Shown in pieces: positions 38,298-47,184 of a stretch of DNA of 64,000 nt. Position 1 is the first letter of the stretch. Each line of letters opens with the position of its first letter. The stretch is taken from NCBI RefSeq assembly GCF_003851685.1, contig NZ_CP027727.1:1240001-1304000 (forward strand), written 5' to 3'. A program made the translations under genes and the position numbers. The DNA is from Pseudomonas sp. R5-89-07. GTDB taxonomy: Bacteria; Pseudomonadota; Gammaproteobacteria; Pseudomonadales; Pseudomonadaceae. Under the pieces are notes generated by a model. That model saw only the letters and a program-made list of their open reading frames with translations. It was not told the DNA's origin and searched no databases.

Positions 38298-38389
38298 AAT
38301 GTGGGAGGGGGCTTGCCCCCGATAGCGGTGGGTCAGTTAACCAATAAGTGACTGACAGACTGCCATCGGGGGCAAGCCCCCTCCCACAT
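38298..38389. repeat. REPIN, family I
   Basis: Canonical inverted pair placed inside the normally compact era-recO junction, leaving 32 bases before the recO start. Confidence 0.95.
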
Positions 38390-38421
38390 CAGGCTGATGT
38401 TGTTTTCAAGATCGAGAACCC

Positions 38422-39111
38422 ATGTCCCAATCCCCACCGCCCAGCCAGCTTGCCTACGTCTTGCACAGCCGCGCCTACCGTGAGACCAGCGCGCTGGTGG
38501 ACTTCCTCACGCCCCAAGGTCGTCTGCGCGCGGTTTTGCGCAGTGCGCGGGGCAAGGCCGGAACGTTGGCGCGGCCCTTCGTGGCGCTGGACGTGGAGTT
38601 TCGTGGCAAGGGCGAGTTGAAGAACGTCGGCCGCCTGGAAAGCGTCGGCACCTCTGCCTGGCTCAATGGTGATGCGCTGTTCAGCGGGCTCTACCTCAAT
38701 GAGCTGCTGATCCGTCTGTTGCCCGCCGAAGACCCGCACCCGGCCGTCTTCGATCACTACGCCGCCACCTTGCTCGCCCTGGCGGAAGGCCGTCCCCTGG
38801 AGCCGCTGCTGCGCGCGTTTGAATGGCGCCTGCTGGATGACCTGGGTTACGGCTTTGAACTGCACAACGACCTGCACGGTGATCCCGTCGCCGCCGACGG
38901 CATGTACCGCCTGCAAGTGGACGCGGGCCTCGAGCGCGTCTATCTGTTGCAACCCGGCCTGTTCCAGGGCGCCGAACTGCTGGCCATGAGCGAAGCGGAC
39001 TGGACCGCCCCCGGTGCCTTGTCCGCCGCCAAGCGCCTGATGCGTCAGGCCCTGGCCGTGCACCTGGGCGGACGGCCGCTGGTCAGTCGCGAGTTGTTTC
39101 GAAAGCCCTGA
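38422..39111 (+). CDS. recO: DNA repair protein RecO
   Basis: RecFOR recombination mediator that loads RecA on SSB-coated DNA. The 229-residue protein has the N-terminal OB-fold ([21 protein letters not shown] as landmark ends) and a helical C-terminal domain ([15 protein letters not shown]). The zinc cysteines found in some RecO proteins are absent, as is common in gammaproteobacteria. pdxJ follows after 51 bases. Confidence 0.95.
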   Translation: MSQSPPPSQLAYVLHSRAYRETSALVDFLTPQGRLRAVLRSARGKAGTLARPFVALDVEFRGKGELKNVGRLESVGTSAWLNGDALFSGLYLNELLIRLLPAEDPHPAVFDHYAATLLALAEGRPLEPLLRAFEWRLLDDLGYGFELHNDLHGDPVAADGMYRLQVDAGLERVYLLQPGLFQGAELLAMSEADWTAPGALSAAKRLMRQALAVHLGGRPLVSRELFRKP

Positions 39112-39162
39112 CATCCCCGTGTATGCTGTGCACCGATTCTTTCCCTTTTCAGGAGCGCTTCC

Positions 39163-39906
39163 GTGACCACCAGCAACCGCATTCTTCTTGGCGTCAACAT
39201 CGACCACGTCGCCACCCTGCGCCAGGCCCGGGGCACCCGTTACCCTGACCCGGTCAAGGCCGCGCTGGACGCCGAAGAAGCGGGCGCCGACGGCATCACC
39301 GTGCACCTGCGCGAAGACCGCCGCCATATCCAGGAGCGCGACGTGCTGCTGCTCAAGGACGTGCTGCAGACTCGCATGAATTTCGAAATGGGTGTCACTG
39401 AGGAAATGATGGCGTTTGCCGAGCGCATCCGTCCGGCGCACATTTGCCTGGTACCGGAAACCCGCCAGGAACTGACCACCGAAGGCGGCCTCGACGTGGC
39501 CGGCCAGGAAGCGCGGATCAAGGCGGCGGTGGAGCGCCTGTCGAAGATCGGCAGCGAAGTGTCGTTGTTTATCGACGCCGACGAGCGCCAGATCGAGGCC
39601 TCCCGCCGCGTCGGTGCCCCGGCCATCGAGCTGCACACCGGCCGCTACGCCGATGCCACCACGCCTACCGAAGTGGCCGACGAGCTGCAACGCATCATCG
39701 ACGGCGTGAGCTGCGGCCTTCATCAAGGCCTGATCGTCAACGCCGGCCACGGCCTGCACTATCACAACGTCGAAGCCGTGGCAGCCATCAAGGGCATCAA
39801 CGAACTGAACATCGGCCACGCGCTGGTGGCTCACGCGCTGTTCGTCGGCTTCAAAGGCGCCGTGGCGGAAATGAAAGCCCTGATCCTGGCCGCCGCCAAG
39901 CACTAA
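39163..39906 (+). CDS. pdxJ: Pyridoxine 5'-phosphate synthase
   Basis: Last ring-closing step of the DXP-dependent vitamin B6 pathway: condenses 3-amino-2-oxopropyl phosphate with deoxyxylulose 5-phosphate. The TIM-barrel protein of 247 residues shows [16 protein letters not shown] at the N-terminus, [11 protein letters not shown] and AGHGLHYHN near residues 199-207. The GTG start at 39163 has AGGAG upstream. The gene closes the lepA-lepB-rnc-era-recO-pdxJ series. Confidence 0.96.
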   Translation: MTTSNRILLGVNIDHVATLRQARGTRYPDPVKAALDAEEAGADGITVHLREDRRHIQERDVLLLKDVLQTRMNFEMGVTEEMMAFAERIRPAHICLVPETRQELTTEGGLDVAGQEARIKAAVERLSKIGSEVSLFIDADERQIEASRRVGAPAIELHTGRYADATTPTEVADELQRIIDGVSCGLHQGLIVNAGHGLHYHNVEAVAAIKGINELNIGHALVAHALFVGFKGAVAEMKALILAAAKH

Positions 39907-39937
39907 GTGAGCACGGTTCAAGCCACACAGAAGGTCA

Positions 39938-40032
39938 AAATGTGGGAGGGGGCTTGCCCCCGATAGCAGTGTGTCAGCCAATCCATCCATGACTGGTACA
40001 CCGCAATCGGGGGCAAGCCCCCTCCCACATTT
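39938..40032. repeat. REPIN, family I
   Basis: Canonical inverted pair between pdxJ and the multicopper oxidase gene. Confidence 0.95.
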
Positions 40033-40147
40033 GATTTCTTGTTGATTTCATGAATGTGGCAATGCGAACCCTTACTGTTTAGCTCGCGCAGGTGTATCGT
40101 GTCCCCCCTTTGCGGGCCCTGGCCTGCGGTAGATACGTGAGGTTGTT

Positions 40148-41530
40148 GTGTCCCGATCCTTTTCCCGTCGACAAATCCTGGGTGGCCTTGCAGGCCTGGC
40201 CGTAGTGGGCGTCGGTGCCGGTGGCGGCTACCGCTACTGGCTGGGAAAGGTTGCCGAATCCGAGGCGGGGCACGATTACGAGTTGATTGCCGCGCCGTTG
40301 GACGTGGAGTTGGTGCCGGGCCATAAGACCCAAGCCTGGGCGTTCGGCCCTTCTGCACCGGGCACCGAGTTGCGTGTACGCCAGGGCGAATGGTTGCGGG
40401 TGCGCTTTATCAACCACCTGCCAGTCGCTACCACCATCCACTGGCATGGCATCCGCCTGCCGCTGGAAATGGACGGCGTGCCCTACGTCTCGCAATTGCC
40501 GGTCTTGCCGGGGGAGTACTTCGACTACAAGTTCCGCGTGCCCGACGCCGGCAGTTACTGGTATCACCCCCATGTGAACAGCAGTGAAGAACTCGGCCGT
40601 GGCCTGGTCGGCCCGTTGATCATCGAAGAGCGCGAACCCACCGGCTTCCAGCACGAACGCACCCTTAGCCTGAAAAGCTGGCACGTGGACGAAGAGGGCG
40701 CCTTTGTGGCGTTCAGTATTCCGCGCGAGGCGGCGCGTGGCGGCACGGCGGGGCGCTTGTCCACCATCAACGGCGTGTCCCAGGCGGTGATCGACCTGCC
40801 CGCCGGGCAGATCACACGTGTGCGTCTGCTCAACCTCGACAACACCCTGACCTATCGCCTCAACATCCCGGATGTCGAAGCGCAGATCTACGCGCTGGAC
40901 GGCAACCCCATCGAGCCGCGCCCGCTGGGCAAGGAATACTGGCTGGGCCCCGGCATGCGTATTTGCCTGGCGATCAAGGCGCCGCCGGCGGGCGAAGAAC
41001 TGTCGATCCGCAATGGCCCGGTGCGCCTGGGTACGTTCCGCTCGGTTGCCAGCAGCGACGCGCCAAGCGAATGGCCACCGGCCCTGCCGGCCAACCCGGT
41101 CGCCGAACCGGACCTGGCCAATGCGGAAAAACTCAACTTCAATTTCGAGTGGGTCGGCTCGGTGTCGGTCAACGTCGATAACGGCAAGCCACCGAGCTTG
41201 TGGCAAATCAACGGCCAGGCCTGGGACATCACCGATAAAACCTGCGCCGACCGGCCGATTGCCAAGTTGGAGAAGGGCAAAAGCTATATTTTCGAATTGA
41301 AGAACATGACCCAGTACCAGCACCCGATCCACCTGCACGGCATGAGCTTCAAGGTGATTGCGTCGAACCGCCACAAGGTCATCCCGTATTTCACCGACAC
41401 CTACCTGCTGGGTAAGAACGAACGCGCCCGCGTGGCGCTGGTGGCGGATAACCCGGGGGTATGGATGTTCCACTGCCATGTGATCGACCATATGGAAACC
41501 GGCCTGATGGCTGCCATCGAGGTGGCGTGA
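40148..41530 (+). CDS. Multicopper oxidase with Tat signal
   Basis: Periplasmic oxidase of 460 residues. The N-terminus carries SFSRRQILGGLAG, a twin-arginine signal. All copper ligands are visible: HWHG (about 99-102), WYHPH (about 138-142), HPIHLHG (about 397-403) and the type 1/trinuclear motif FHCHVIDHMETGLM (about 441-454). It belongs to the CueO/laccase class, not the copper-less FtsP/SufI class. There is no methionine-rich copper-binding insert, and the substrate is unknown. GTG start. Its stop codon overlaps the tadA start by one base. Confidence 0.88.
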   Translation: MSRSFSRRQILGGLAGLAVVGVGAGGGYRYWLGKVAESEAGHDYELIAAPLDVELVPGHKTQAWAFGPSAPGTELRVRQGEWLRVRFINHLPVATTIHWHGIRLPLEMDGVPYVSQLPVLPGEYFDYKFRVPDAGSYWYHPHVNSSEELGRGLVGPLIIEEREPTGFQHERTLSLKSWHVDEEGAFVAFSIPREAARGGTAGRLSTINGVSQAVIDLPAGQITRVRLLNLDNTLTYRLNIPDVEAQIYALDGNPIEPRPLGKEYWLGPGMRICLAIKAPPAGEELSIRNGPVRLGTFRSVASSDAPSEWPPALPANPVAEPDLANAEKLNFNFEWVGSVSVNVDNGKPPSLWQINGQAWDITDKTCADRPIAKLEKGKSYIFELKNMTQYQHPIHLHGMSFKVIASNRHKVIPYFTDTYLLGKNERARVALVADNPGVWMFHCHVIDHMETGLMAAIEVA

Positions 41531-42024
41531 TGCGCCAGATTCGCCCCGCGATCATCGACCGCAGCCGCGACCAGGACTTCATGCGCGAAGCCCTGGCACT
41601 TGCCGCCCAAGGCGCCGCGCTGGGTGAAGTGCCGGTGGGCGCGGTACTGGTGCAGGATGGTGAGATCATCGGCCGCGGTTTCAACTGCCCCATCAGCGGC
41701 AATGACCCCAGCGCCCATGCCGAGATGGTCGCGATCCGCGCCGCGGCGCAAGCGATCAGCAACTATCGCCTGCTGGGCAGCACGCTGTATGTGACGTTGG
41801 AGCCCTGCAGCATGTGCGCGGGCCTGATCGTGCATTCGCGGGTCGCGCGGGTGGTGTATGGCGCGGTGGAGCCCAAGGCCGGGATCGTGCAGAGCCAGGG
41901 GCAGTTTTTTACCCAGAGCTTTTTGAATCATCGGGTGTTGTTTGAGGGGGGGGTACTGGCCGAAGAGTGCGGTACGGTGCTAAGTGAGTTCTTCAAGGCC
42001 CGGCGCGCCAAGCCACCGCTCTAA
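41530..42024 (+). CDS. tadA: tRNA-specific adenosine deaminase TadA
   Basis: Converts adenosine-34 of tRNA-Arg(ACG) to inosine, an essential step for CGN decoding. The 164-residue protein has the zinc motifs HAEM (His and catalytic Glu, about 62-65) and PCSMC (about 92-96). The start at 41530 shares a base with the oxidase stop, while a start at 41461 would lie within that gene. An eight-G tract at 41946-41953 lies in the C-terminal codons and could slip. Confidence 0.94.
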   Translation: MRQIRPAIIDRSRDQDFMREALALAAQGAALGEVPVGAVLVQDGEIIGRGFNCPISGNDPSAHAEMVAIRAAAQAISNYRLLGSTLYVTLEPCSMCAGLIVHSRVARVVYGAVEPKAGIVQSQGQFFTQSFLNHRVLFEGGVLAEECGTVLSEFFKARRAKPPL

Positions 42025-42041
42025 AAAACACTGCAAATCAA

Positions 42042-42134
42042 CTGTGGGAGGGGGCTTGCCCCCGATAGCAGTGTGTCAGCCACCACATCCATGGCTGATA
42101 CACCGCTATCGGGGGCAAGCCCCCTCCCACATTT
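42042..42134. repeat. REPIN, family I
   Basis: Canonical inverted pair between the convergent tadA and cmoB genes. Confidence 0.95.
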
Positions 42135-42165
42135 TGGATCTTCATTTGTTCAGCGGGTTTGGCGG

Positions 42166-43122
42166 TTACTTCTTGGCGATGATCACGGCCCGCATCGGCG
42201 CCGGCAGCCCTTCAATCGTCTTGCTGTGATCCTCAGGGTCCAGGAAATCACTCAGCGACTGATACTTCATCCACTCCGTCCCACGCTGTTCCTCGACCGT
42301 GGTCACGCTCACATCCACGCAACGCACATCACTGAAACCGGCGCGGCGCAGCCATAGCATCAACGCCGGTACCGAGGGCAGGAACCACACGTTGCGCATC
42401 TGCGCGTAGCGATCTTCAGGCACCAGCACCTGCTGTTGGTTGCCCTCCACCACCAGGGTTTCCAGGACCAGTTCGCCGCCCTTGACCAGGGTGTCTTTCA
42501 GCGCCAGCAAATGCTCGATCGGCGAACGACGGTGGTAGAACACGCCCATGGAAAATACCGTGTCGAAACCTTCCAGGTTCGCTGGCAAGTCTTCGAACGG
42601 GAACGGCAGGTGCCACGCCCTGGGTTCTGACAGGTAGCGCTGCACCGCCTGGAACTGGCAGAAGAACAGCCAGTTCGGGTCGACGCCAATCACGCTGTCG
42701 GCGCCGGCGCCGAGCATGCGCCACATGTAATAGCCGTTGCCGCATCCCACATCGAGGATGCGCTTGCCCTTCAAGTTCAGGTGCGGCGCTACCCGCGACC
42801 ACTTCCAGTCCGAGCGCCATTCGGTGTCGACGTGCACGCCGAACAGGTGGAACGGCCCCTTGCGCCACGGGCTCAGGCCCATCAGCGCGGTGTGCATTTG
42901 CGCGCGGGTGGCGTCATCGCAGTCCGTGTCCAGCACCAGGCCGGTGAGCAGGTCGACTTCGCTGGGCTGGATTTTCGGCAATGCGTCCAGTGCGCTTTGC
43001 CAACGCTCCAGGTCGCCATGGCCCTTTTCCATCTTGCTATCGAGTTGCGCTTGCAGGCCTTGGGCCCACACGGCCAGGGGAGTGCCCACCAGGTGACGGG
43101 CGAGGGGAGACAGATCAATCAT
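42166..43122 (-). CDS. cmoB: tRNA U34 carboxymethyltransferase CmoB
   Basis: Transfers the carboxymethyl group of carboxy-SAM to 5-hydroxyuridine-34 of tRNA, giving cmo5U. The 318-residue Rossmann methyltransferase has [14 protein letters not shown] (about 125-138) and the family stretch [20 protein letters not shown] (landmark ends). It overlaps cmoA by four bases, so substrate maker and user are coupled. Confidence 0.95.
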   Translation of the reverse strand: MIDLSPLARHLVGTPLAVWAQGLQAQLDSKMEKGHGDLERWQSALDALPKIQPSEVDLLTGLVLDTDCDDATRAQMHTALMGLSPWRKGPFHLFGVHVDTEWRSDWKWSRVAPHLNLKGKRILDVGCGNGYYMWRMLGAGADSVIGVDPNWLFFCQFQAVQRYLSEPRAWHLPFPFEDLPANLEGFDTVFSMGVFYHRRSPIEHLLALKDTLVKGGELVLETLVVEGNQQQVLVPEDRYAQMRNVWFLPSVPALMLWLRRAGFSDVRCVDVSVTTVEEQRGTEWMKYQSLSDFLDPEDHSKTIEGLPAPMRAVIIAKK

Positions 43123-43862
43123 GGCAAGGCAATCAACGAGGCAAAGTTAAGACACTGGAACCACGGCACGACTTTCGAGAACCCGGCCGCCAGCAGGCGT
43201 TCGCGGTGTTCTTCGAGGCTGTCGGGCTTCATGACGTTTTCGATGGCGCTGCGCTTCTGGGCAATTTCCAGTTCGCTGTAGCCGTTGGCGCGTTTGAACG
43301 CGATATGCAGGTCGGTCAGCAGCGCCTGTTCCTGGGCGTCGTTGAAGCGCAGCTTTTCCGAGAGGATCAGGGCACCGCCCGGCAGCAGCGACTGGCGGAT
43401 GCGCCCGAGCAACGCCAGGCGTTCAGCGGGGGCGATAAATTGCAGGGTGAAGTTCAGCGCCACCACTGAAGCCGGCTGGAATTGCAGGGCGAGGATATCG
43501 CCCTCGATCACTTCCACCGGCAACAACTCCTGGAACATCGAATCCTGGCCATTGAGGTATTGGCGGCAGCGTTCGACCATCGCCGTCGAGTTATCCACCG
43601 CGATCACCCGGCAACCCTCGGTGCGCACATGGCGGCGCAGCGCTTGGGTCACGGCGCCCAGGGACGAGCCCAGGTCGTACAGCACACTGTCCGGCTGGGC
43701 GAACTGGGCGGCAAGCACGCCGAGGTTTTCGACGATGGTCGGGTAACCGGGTACCGAGCGCTTGATCATGTCCGGGAACACCCGCACCACGTCCTCGTTA
43801 AAGGCGAAGTCCGGCACCTGGGCCAGGGGCTGGGCGAATAGGCGATCGGGTTCTTTGCTCAC
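43119..43862 (-). CDS. cmoA: Carboxy-S-adenosyl-L-methionine synthase CmoA
   Basis: Makes carboxy-SAM from SAM and prephenate for CmoB. The start GTG at 43862 ([11 protein letters not shown]) gives 247 residues, the length of E. coli CmoA; the frame to 43955 is an unsupported extension. The motif [11 protein letters not shown] (SAM site, about 61-71) and NFTLQFI (about 132-138) are present. First gene of the cmoAB operon. Confidence 0.94.
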   Translation of the reverse strand: MSKEPDRLFAQPLAQVPDFAFNEDVVRVFPDMIKRSVPGYPTIVENLGVLAAQFAQPDSVLYDLGSSLGAVTQALRRHVRTEGCRVIAVDNSTAMVERCRQYLNGQDSMFQELLPVEVIEGDILALQFQPASVVALNFTLQFIAPAERLALLGRIRQSLLPGGALILSEKLRFNDAQEQALLTDLHIAFKRANGYSELEIAQKRSAIENVMKPDSLEEHRERLLAAGFSKVVPWFQCLNFASLIALP

Positions 43863-43973
43863 GGTTGTTCCGGCGACGAAGGGGAAAGGCCGGCATTTTA
43901 GCCAACTTGGCCCTCGGATGCGCGCGTTGTCTGATGGAAAGCCGAAGACCGGCAATAGCCAGGGATCTGCCGA

Positions 43974-44363
43974 TCAGTTCACCGTAATGGCGCAGTCGAA
44001 CGTTTCGACGGGTTCAGCCTCAGGCTCCCACGGTTGCTGGGAGGTCAGGCGCAAACGGCCTTGCCCTGGGGTAAATGCCTGGAAGCGCCAGGTGGACTGG
44101 CCGCCGCCACCGATCACGCCGGATTCGCTGCTGCTGTACACCTCCGGGCTCAGCGCACGCAACACGCCGCCGGCGGAATCCTGGATGGCCCAGCGGTAGC
44201 CGGTGGTGGGATTGCTCGGCAGGGTGAGGATGAGGTTCTGTCCGGTTTTAAGCGCGAGCGGGCAGGCGCTCTGGTTGTCCACGGTGACGTTTTGCTTGGG
44301 CGCGCTGGCGCACGCGGCCAGCAGGGCAAGGCTTAAGGGGAGAAGCAGGCGGGCTGCGGTCAT
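43974..44363 (-). CDS. Chagasin-like (I42) protease inhibitor lipoprotein
   Basis: A 129-residue exported protein. The signal sequence ends in the lipobox LLAAC (Cys at about 18), so it should be a lipoprotein. The mature part has the I42 loop NPTTGYRW (about 53-60), where chagasins carry the NPTTG motif that enters the active site of papain-like proteases. A second loop GGGGQSTWRF fits the family. The bacterial target is unknown. GGAG precedes the ATG at 44363. Single gene between cmoA and lon. Confidence 0.83.
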   Translation of the reverse strand: MTAARLLLPLSLALLAACASAPKQNVTVDNQSACPLALKTGQNLILTLPSNPTTGYRWAIQDSAGGVLRALSPEVYSSSESGVIGGGGQSTWRFQAFTPGQGRLRLTSQQPWEPEAEPVETFDCAITVN

Positions 44364-44454
44364 GGAGGCTCCGTTGATACACGACGAAGGGCGAGCATAA
44401 CCGAAGATGAGGCGGGGTGTGACAGGAGGGGGTTGTGTTGGCAGGTCTGGCCTC

Positions 44455-44527
44455 ATCGGGGGCAAGCCCCCTCCCACATTTGAATTGTGAATAGATTCAA
44501 GTGTGGGAGGGGGCTTGCCCCCGATAG
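44455..44527. repeat. Family I REPs in reversed (outward) order
   Basis: Here the right-type arm comes first (ATCGGGGGCAAGCC...CCACAT) and the left-type arm second (GTGTGGGAGGGGG...CGATAG), separated by about 20 bases. This is the opposite order to every other pair in the window. Confidence 0.88.
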
Positions 44528-44552
44528 TGCCAGCTCAGGCACTACATAACTG

Positions 44553-46970
44553 TCAGAAAAGCACCTTTGCCACATCCGCAAAACGCTTGGCAAAGTGCAC
44601 GGTCATGCCTTCCTTCAAGTACTCCGGCAACTCTTCAAAACTCCCGCGATTGGGCTCCGGCAAGATCAGCTCGTGAATCTTCTGGCGCCGCGCCGCAATC
44701 ACTTTCTCACGCACCCCGCCAATCGGCAGTACATGCCCGGTCAAGGTCAGTTCGCCGGTCATGGCCACGCCTTTTTTCGGCGGTTGGTTACGCGCCAGGG
44801 ACAGCAGCGCGCTGGCCATGGTCACGCCCGCGCTCGGCCCGTCTTTTGGCGTGGCGCCTTCCGGCACATGCAAGTGTACGAAGGCTTCATCGAAGAACTT
44901 CGGATCACCGCCAAACGACTTCAGGTTGGAGCTGATGAAGCTGTAGGCGATTTCCGCGGATTCTTTCATCACTTCACCCAGTTGCCCGGTGAGCTTGAAG
45001 CCGCGATTGAGCGTGTGGATGCGCGTCGCTTCAATCGGCAAAGTCGCGCCGCCCATGCTGGTCCAGGCCAGGCCGGTAATCACGCCGGTGCCGGACAGCA
45101 CTTGCTCATTGCGAAACACCGGCATGCCCAGCGACGCTTCCAGGTCCTTGTTGCCGATCTTGATCACCGTGTCCGGCTCATCCAGCAGCTTGACCACCGC
45201 CTTGCGCACCAGTTTGCCCAGTTGTTTCTCCAACTGACGCACACCGGCTTCCCGTGCATACCCATCGATCAACGCGCGCAAGGCGCCGTCGCTGATGCTC
45301 AGGCTGGTTTTCGCCACGCCGGCTTTTTCCAGCTGCTTGGGCCACAGGTGACGCTTGGCGATGGCGACTTTTTCTTCGGTGATGTAGCCCGACAGGCGAA
45401 TCACTTCCATACGGTCGAGCAACGGACCGGGAATCGAGTCCAGGGTGTTGGCGGTGCACACGAACAGCACTTTGGACAGGTCCAGGCGCAGGTCCAGGTA
45501 GTGGTCGAGGAATTCGACGTTCTGCTCGGGGTCGAGGGTTTCGAGCAGGGCAGACGCCGGGTCGCCCTGGAAGCTCTGGCCCATCTTGTCGATTTCGTCG
45601 AGCATGATCACCGGGTTCATCACCTCCACATCCTTGAGCGCCTGCACCAGCTTGCCGGGCAGGGCGCCGATGTAGGTGCGGCGGTGGCCCTTGATCTCGG
45701 CCTCGTCGCGCATGCCGCCGACACTGAAGCGGTAGAACGGCCGCCCCAGGGATTCGGCGATGGATTTACCCACGCTGGTCTTGCCCACGCCCGGCGGGCC
45801 CACCAGCAGCACGATGGAACCGGCAACTTCACCTTTATAGGCGCCGACCGCGAGGAATTCGAGGATGCGGCTCTTGATGTCGTCCAGGCCCGCATGGTGT
45901 TTATCCAACACCTTGCGCGCATGTTTCAGGTCGAGTTTGTCTTCGCCATACACGCCCCACGGAACGGAGGTCGCCCAGTCCAGGTAGTTGCGGGTGACGG
46001 CGTATTCCGGCGAGCCGGTTTCGAGGATCGACAGCTTGTTGAGTTCTTCATCGATACGCTTCTGCGCCTGGGCCGGCAGCGTCTTGCCCACCAGTCGCTG
46101 CTCGAATTGTTCGACATCGGCGCTGCGGTCGTCCTTGGTCAAGCCCAGCTCCTGCTGGATCACCTTGAGCTGTTCCTTGAGGAAGAACTCGCGCTGATGC
46201 TCGCCGATCTTGCGGTTCACTTCAGCCGACAGTTCTTTTTGCAGGCGCGCGACTTCGACCTCTTTGCGCAGCATCGGCAGCACTTTCTCCATGCGCTTGA
46301 GCATGGGCACGCAGTCCAGCACTTCCTGCAGCTCGTTACCGGTGGCCGAGGTCAGCGCGGCGGCGAAGTCGGTGAGCGGTGACGGGTCGTTGGGGCTGAA
46401 GCGGTTGAGGTAGTTCTTCAACTCCTCGCTGTACAGCGGGTTGAGCGGCAGCAGTTCCTTGATCGCATTGATCAGCGCCATGCCGTAGGCCTTGACCTCG
46501 TCGGTCGGCTCGCTCGGCTGGTGCGGGTATTCGACCTCCACCAGGTACGGTGGGCGGTGATGCTTGAGCCAGGTCTTGATGCGCACGCGGGTCAGGCCCT
46601 GGGCGACGAACTGCAGCTTGCCGTTCTCGCGGCTGGCGTGGTGTACCTTGACCAGGGTGCCGTACAGCGGCAGGGCCGAGGTGTCGAAATGGCGCGGGTC
46701 TTCGGGCGGTGTATCCATGAAGAACAGGGCGAGGGAGTGGTGGTCGGACTTGCTCACCAGTTCCAGGGTTTCGGCCCAGGGCTCTTCGTTGACGATCACC
46801 GGCAGCACTTGCGCCGGGAAGAAGGGCCGGTTGTGGATCGGGATGATGTAGACCTTGTCCGGCAGGTTTTGCCCAGGCAGGGCCAGGCCGGTGTTGGACG
46901 AGGTTTCAGCGTTCTCGGGGTCGGCGTAGTCGTTCAGGTCGTAATCGGGGACGTCTTGCTGGTCGCTCAT
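44553..46970 (-). CDS. lon: Lon family ATP-dependent protease, probable second Lon (AsrA-like)
   Basis: Cytoplasmic AAA+ protease of 805 residues. It has a Lon substrate-binding N-domain (about 40-235), a coiled coil (about 240-300), Walker A GPPGVGKT (about 386-393), Walker B MLDEIDK, and a protease domain with the Ser-Lys dyad in KDGPSAG and in REKVIAARR. A second Lon gene lies near recO-pdxJ in other Pseudomonas as I recall (AsrA, PA0779, an activator of the heat-shock response), and the main lon sits next to clpX, absent here. Its acidic N-terminal tail differs from the main Lon. Single gene. Confidence 0.88.
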   Translation of the reverse strand: MSDQQDVPDYDLNDYADPENAETSSNTGLALPGQNLPDKVYIIPIHNRPFFPAQVLPVIVNEEPWAETLELVSKSDHHSLALFFMDTPPEDPRHFDTSALPLYGTLVKVHHASRENGKLQFVAQGLTRVRIKTWLKHHRPPYLVEVEYPHQPSEPTDEVKAYGMALINAIKELLPLNPLYSEELKNYLNRFSPNDPSPLTDFAAALTSATGNELQEVLDCVPMLKRMEKVLPMLRKEVEVARLQKELSAEVNRKIGEHQREFFLKEQLKVIQQELGLTKDDRSADVEQFEQRLVGKTLPAQAQKRIDEELNKLSILETGSPEYAVTRNYLDWATSVPWGVYGEDKLDLKHARKVLDKHHAGLDDIKSRILEFLAVGAYKGEVAGSIVLLVGPPGVGKTSVGKSIAESLGRPFYRFSVGGMRDEAEIKGHRRTYIGALPGKLVQALKDVEVMNPVIMLDEIDKMGQSFQGDPASALLETLDPEQNVEFLDHYLDLRLDLSKVLFVCTANTLDSIPGPLLDRMEVIRLSGYITEEKVAIAKRHLWPKQLEKAGVAKTSLSISDGALRALIDGYAREAGVRQLEKQLGKLVRKAVVKLLDEPDTVIKIGNKDLEASLGMPVFRNEQVLSGTGVITGLAWTSMGGATLPIEATRIHTLNRGFKLTGQLGEVMKESAEIAYSFISSNLKSFGGDPKFFDEAFVHLHVPEGATPKDGPSAGVTMASALLSLARNQPPKKGVAMTGELTLTGHVLPIGGVREKVIAARRQKIHELILPEPNRGSFEELPEYLKEGMTVHFAKRFADVAKVLF

Positions 46971-47082
46971 GGGGCACCTGCATAAGGAAGTATGCAGCTT
47001 AGATGGGGCGGGGCAGTGGTGGTTTCAAGCGCAGGGGTAAGATAGCAACATATTACATAAAGTTACCGCAGCGACTCGGTCA

Positions 47083-47174
47083 TTGTGGGAAGGAGCTTGC
47101 CCCCGATATCGGTGGTTCAGATAAACAATGGTGACTGACACGCCGCCATCGGGGGCAAGCCCCCTCCCACATTT
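47083..47174. repeat. REPIN, family I, degenerate left arm
   Basis: The left arm reads GTGGGAAGGAGCTTGCCCCC, with two changes from the family sequence; the right arm is canonical. It lies between lon and the GntR-type gene. Confidence 0.9.
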
Positions 47175-47184
47175 GGCCTGTGAG

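Noticed and set aside
38389..39990. 533-codon open frame on the minus strand
   Set aside because: Antisense to recO and pdxJ and starting within a REPIN; no domain.
44595..46382. 595-codon open frame on the plus strand
   Set aside because: Antisense to lon; no domain and shadow-like composition.
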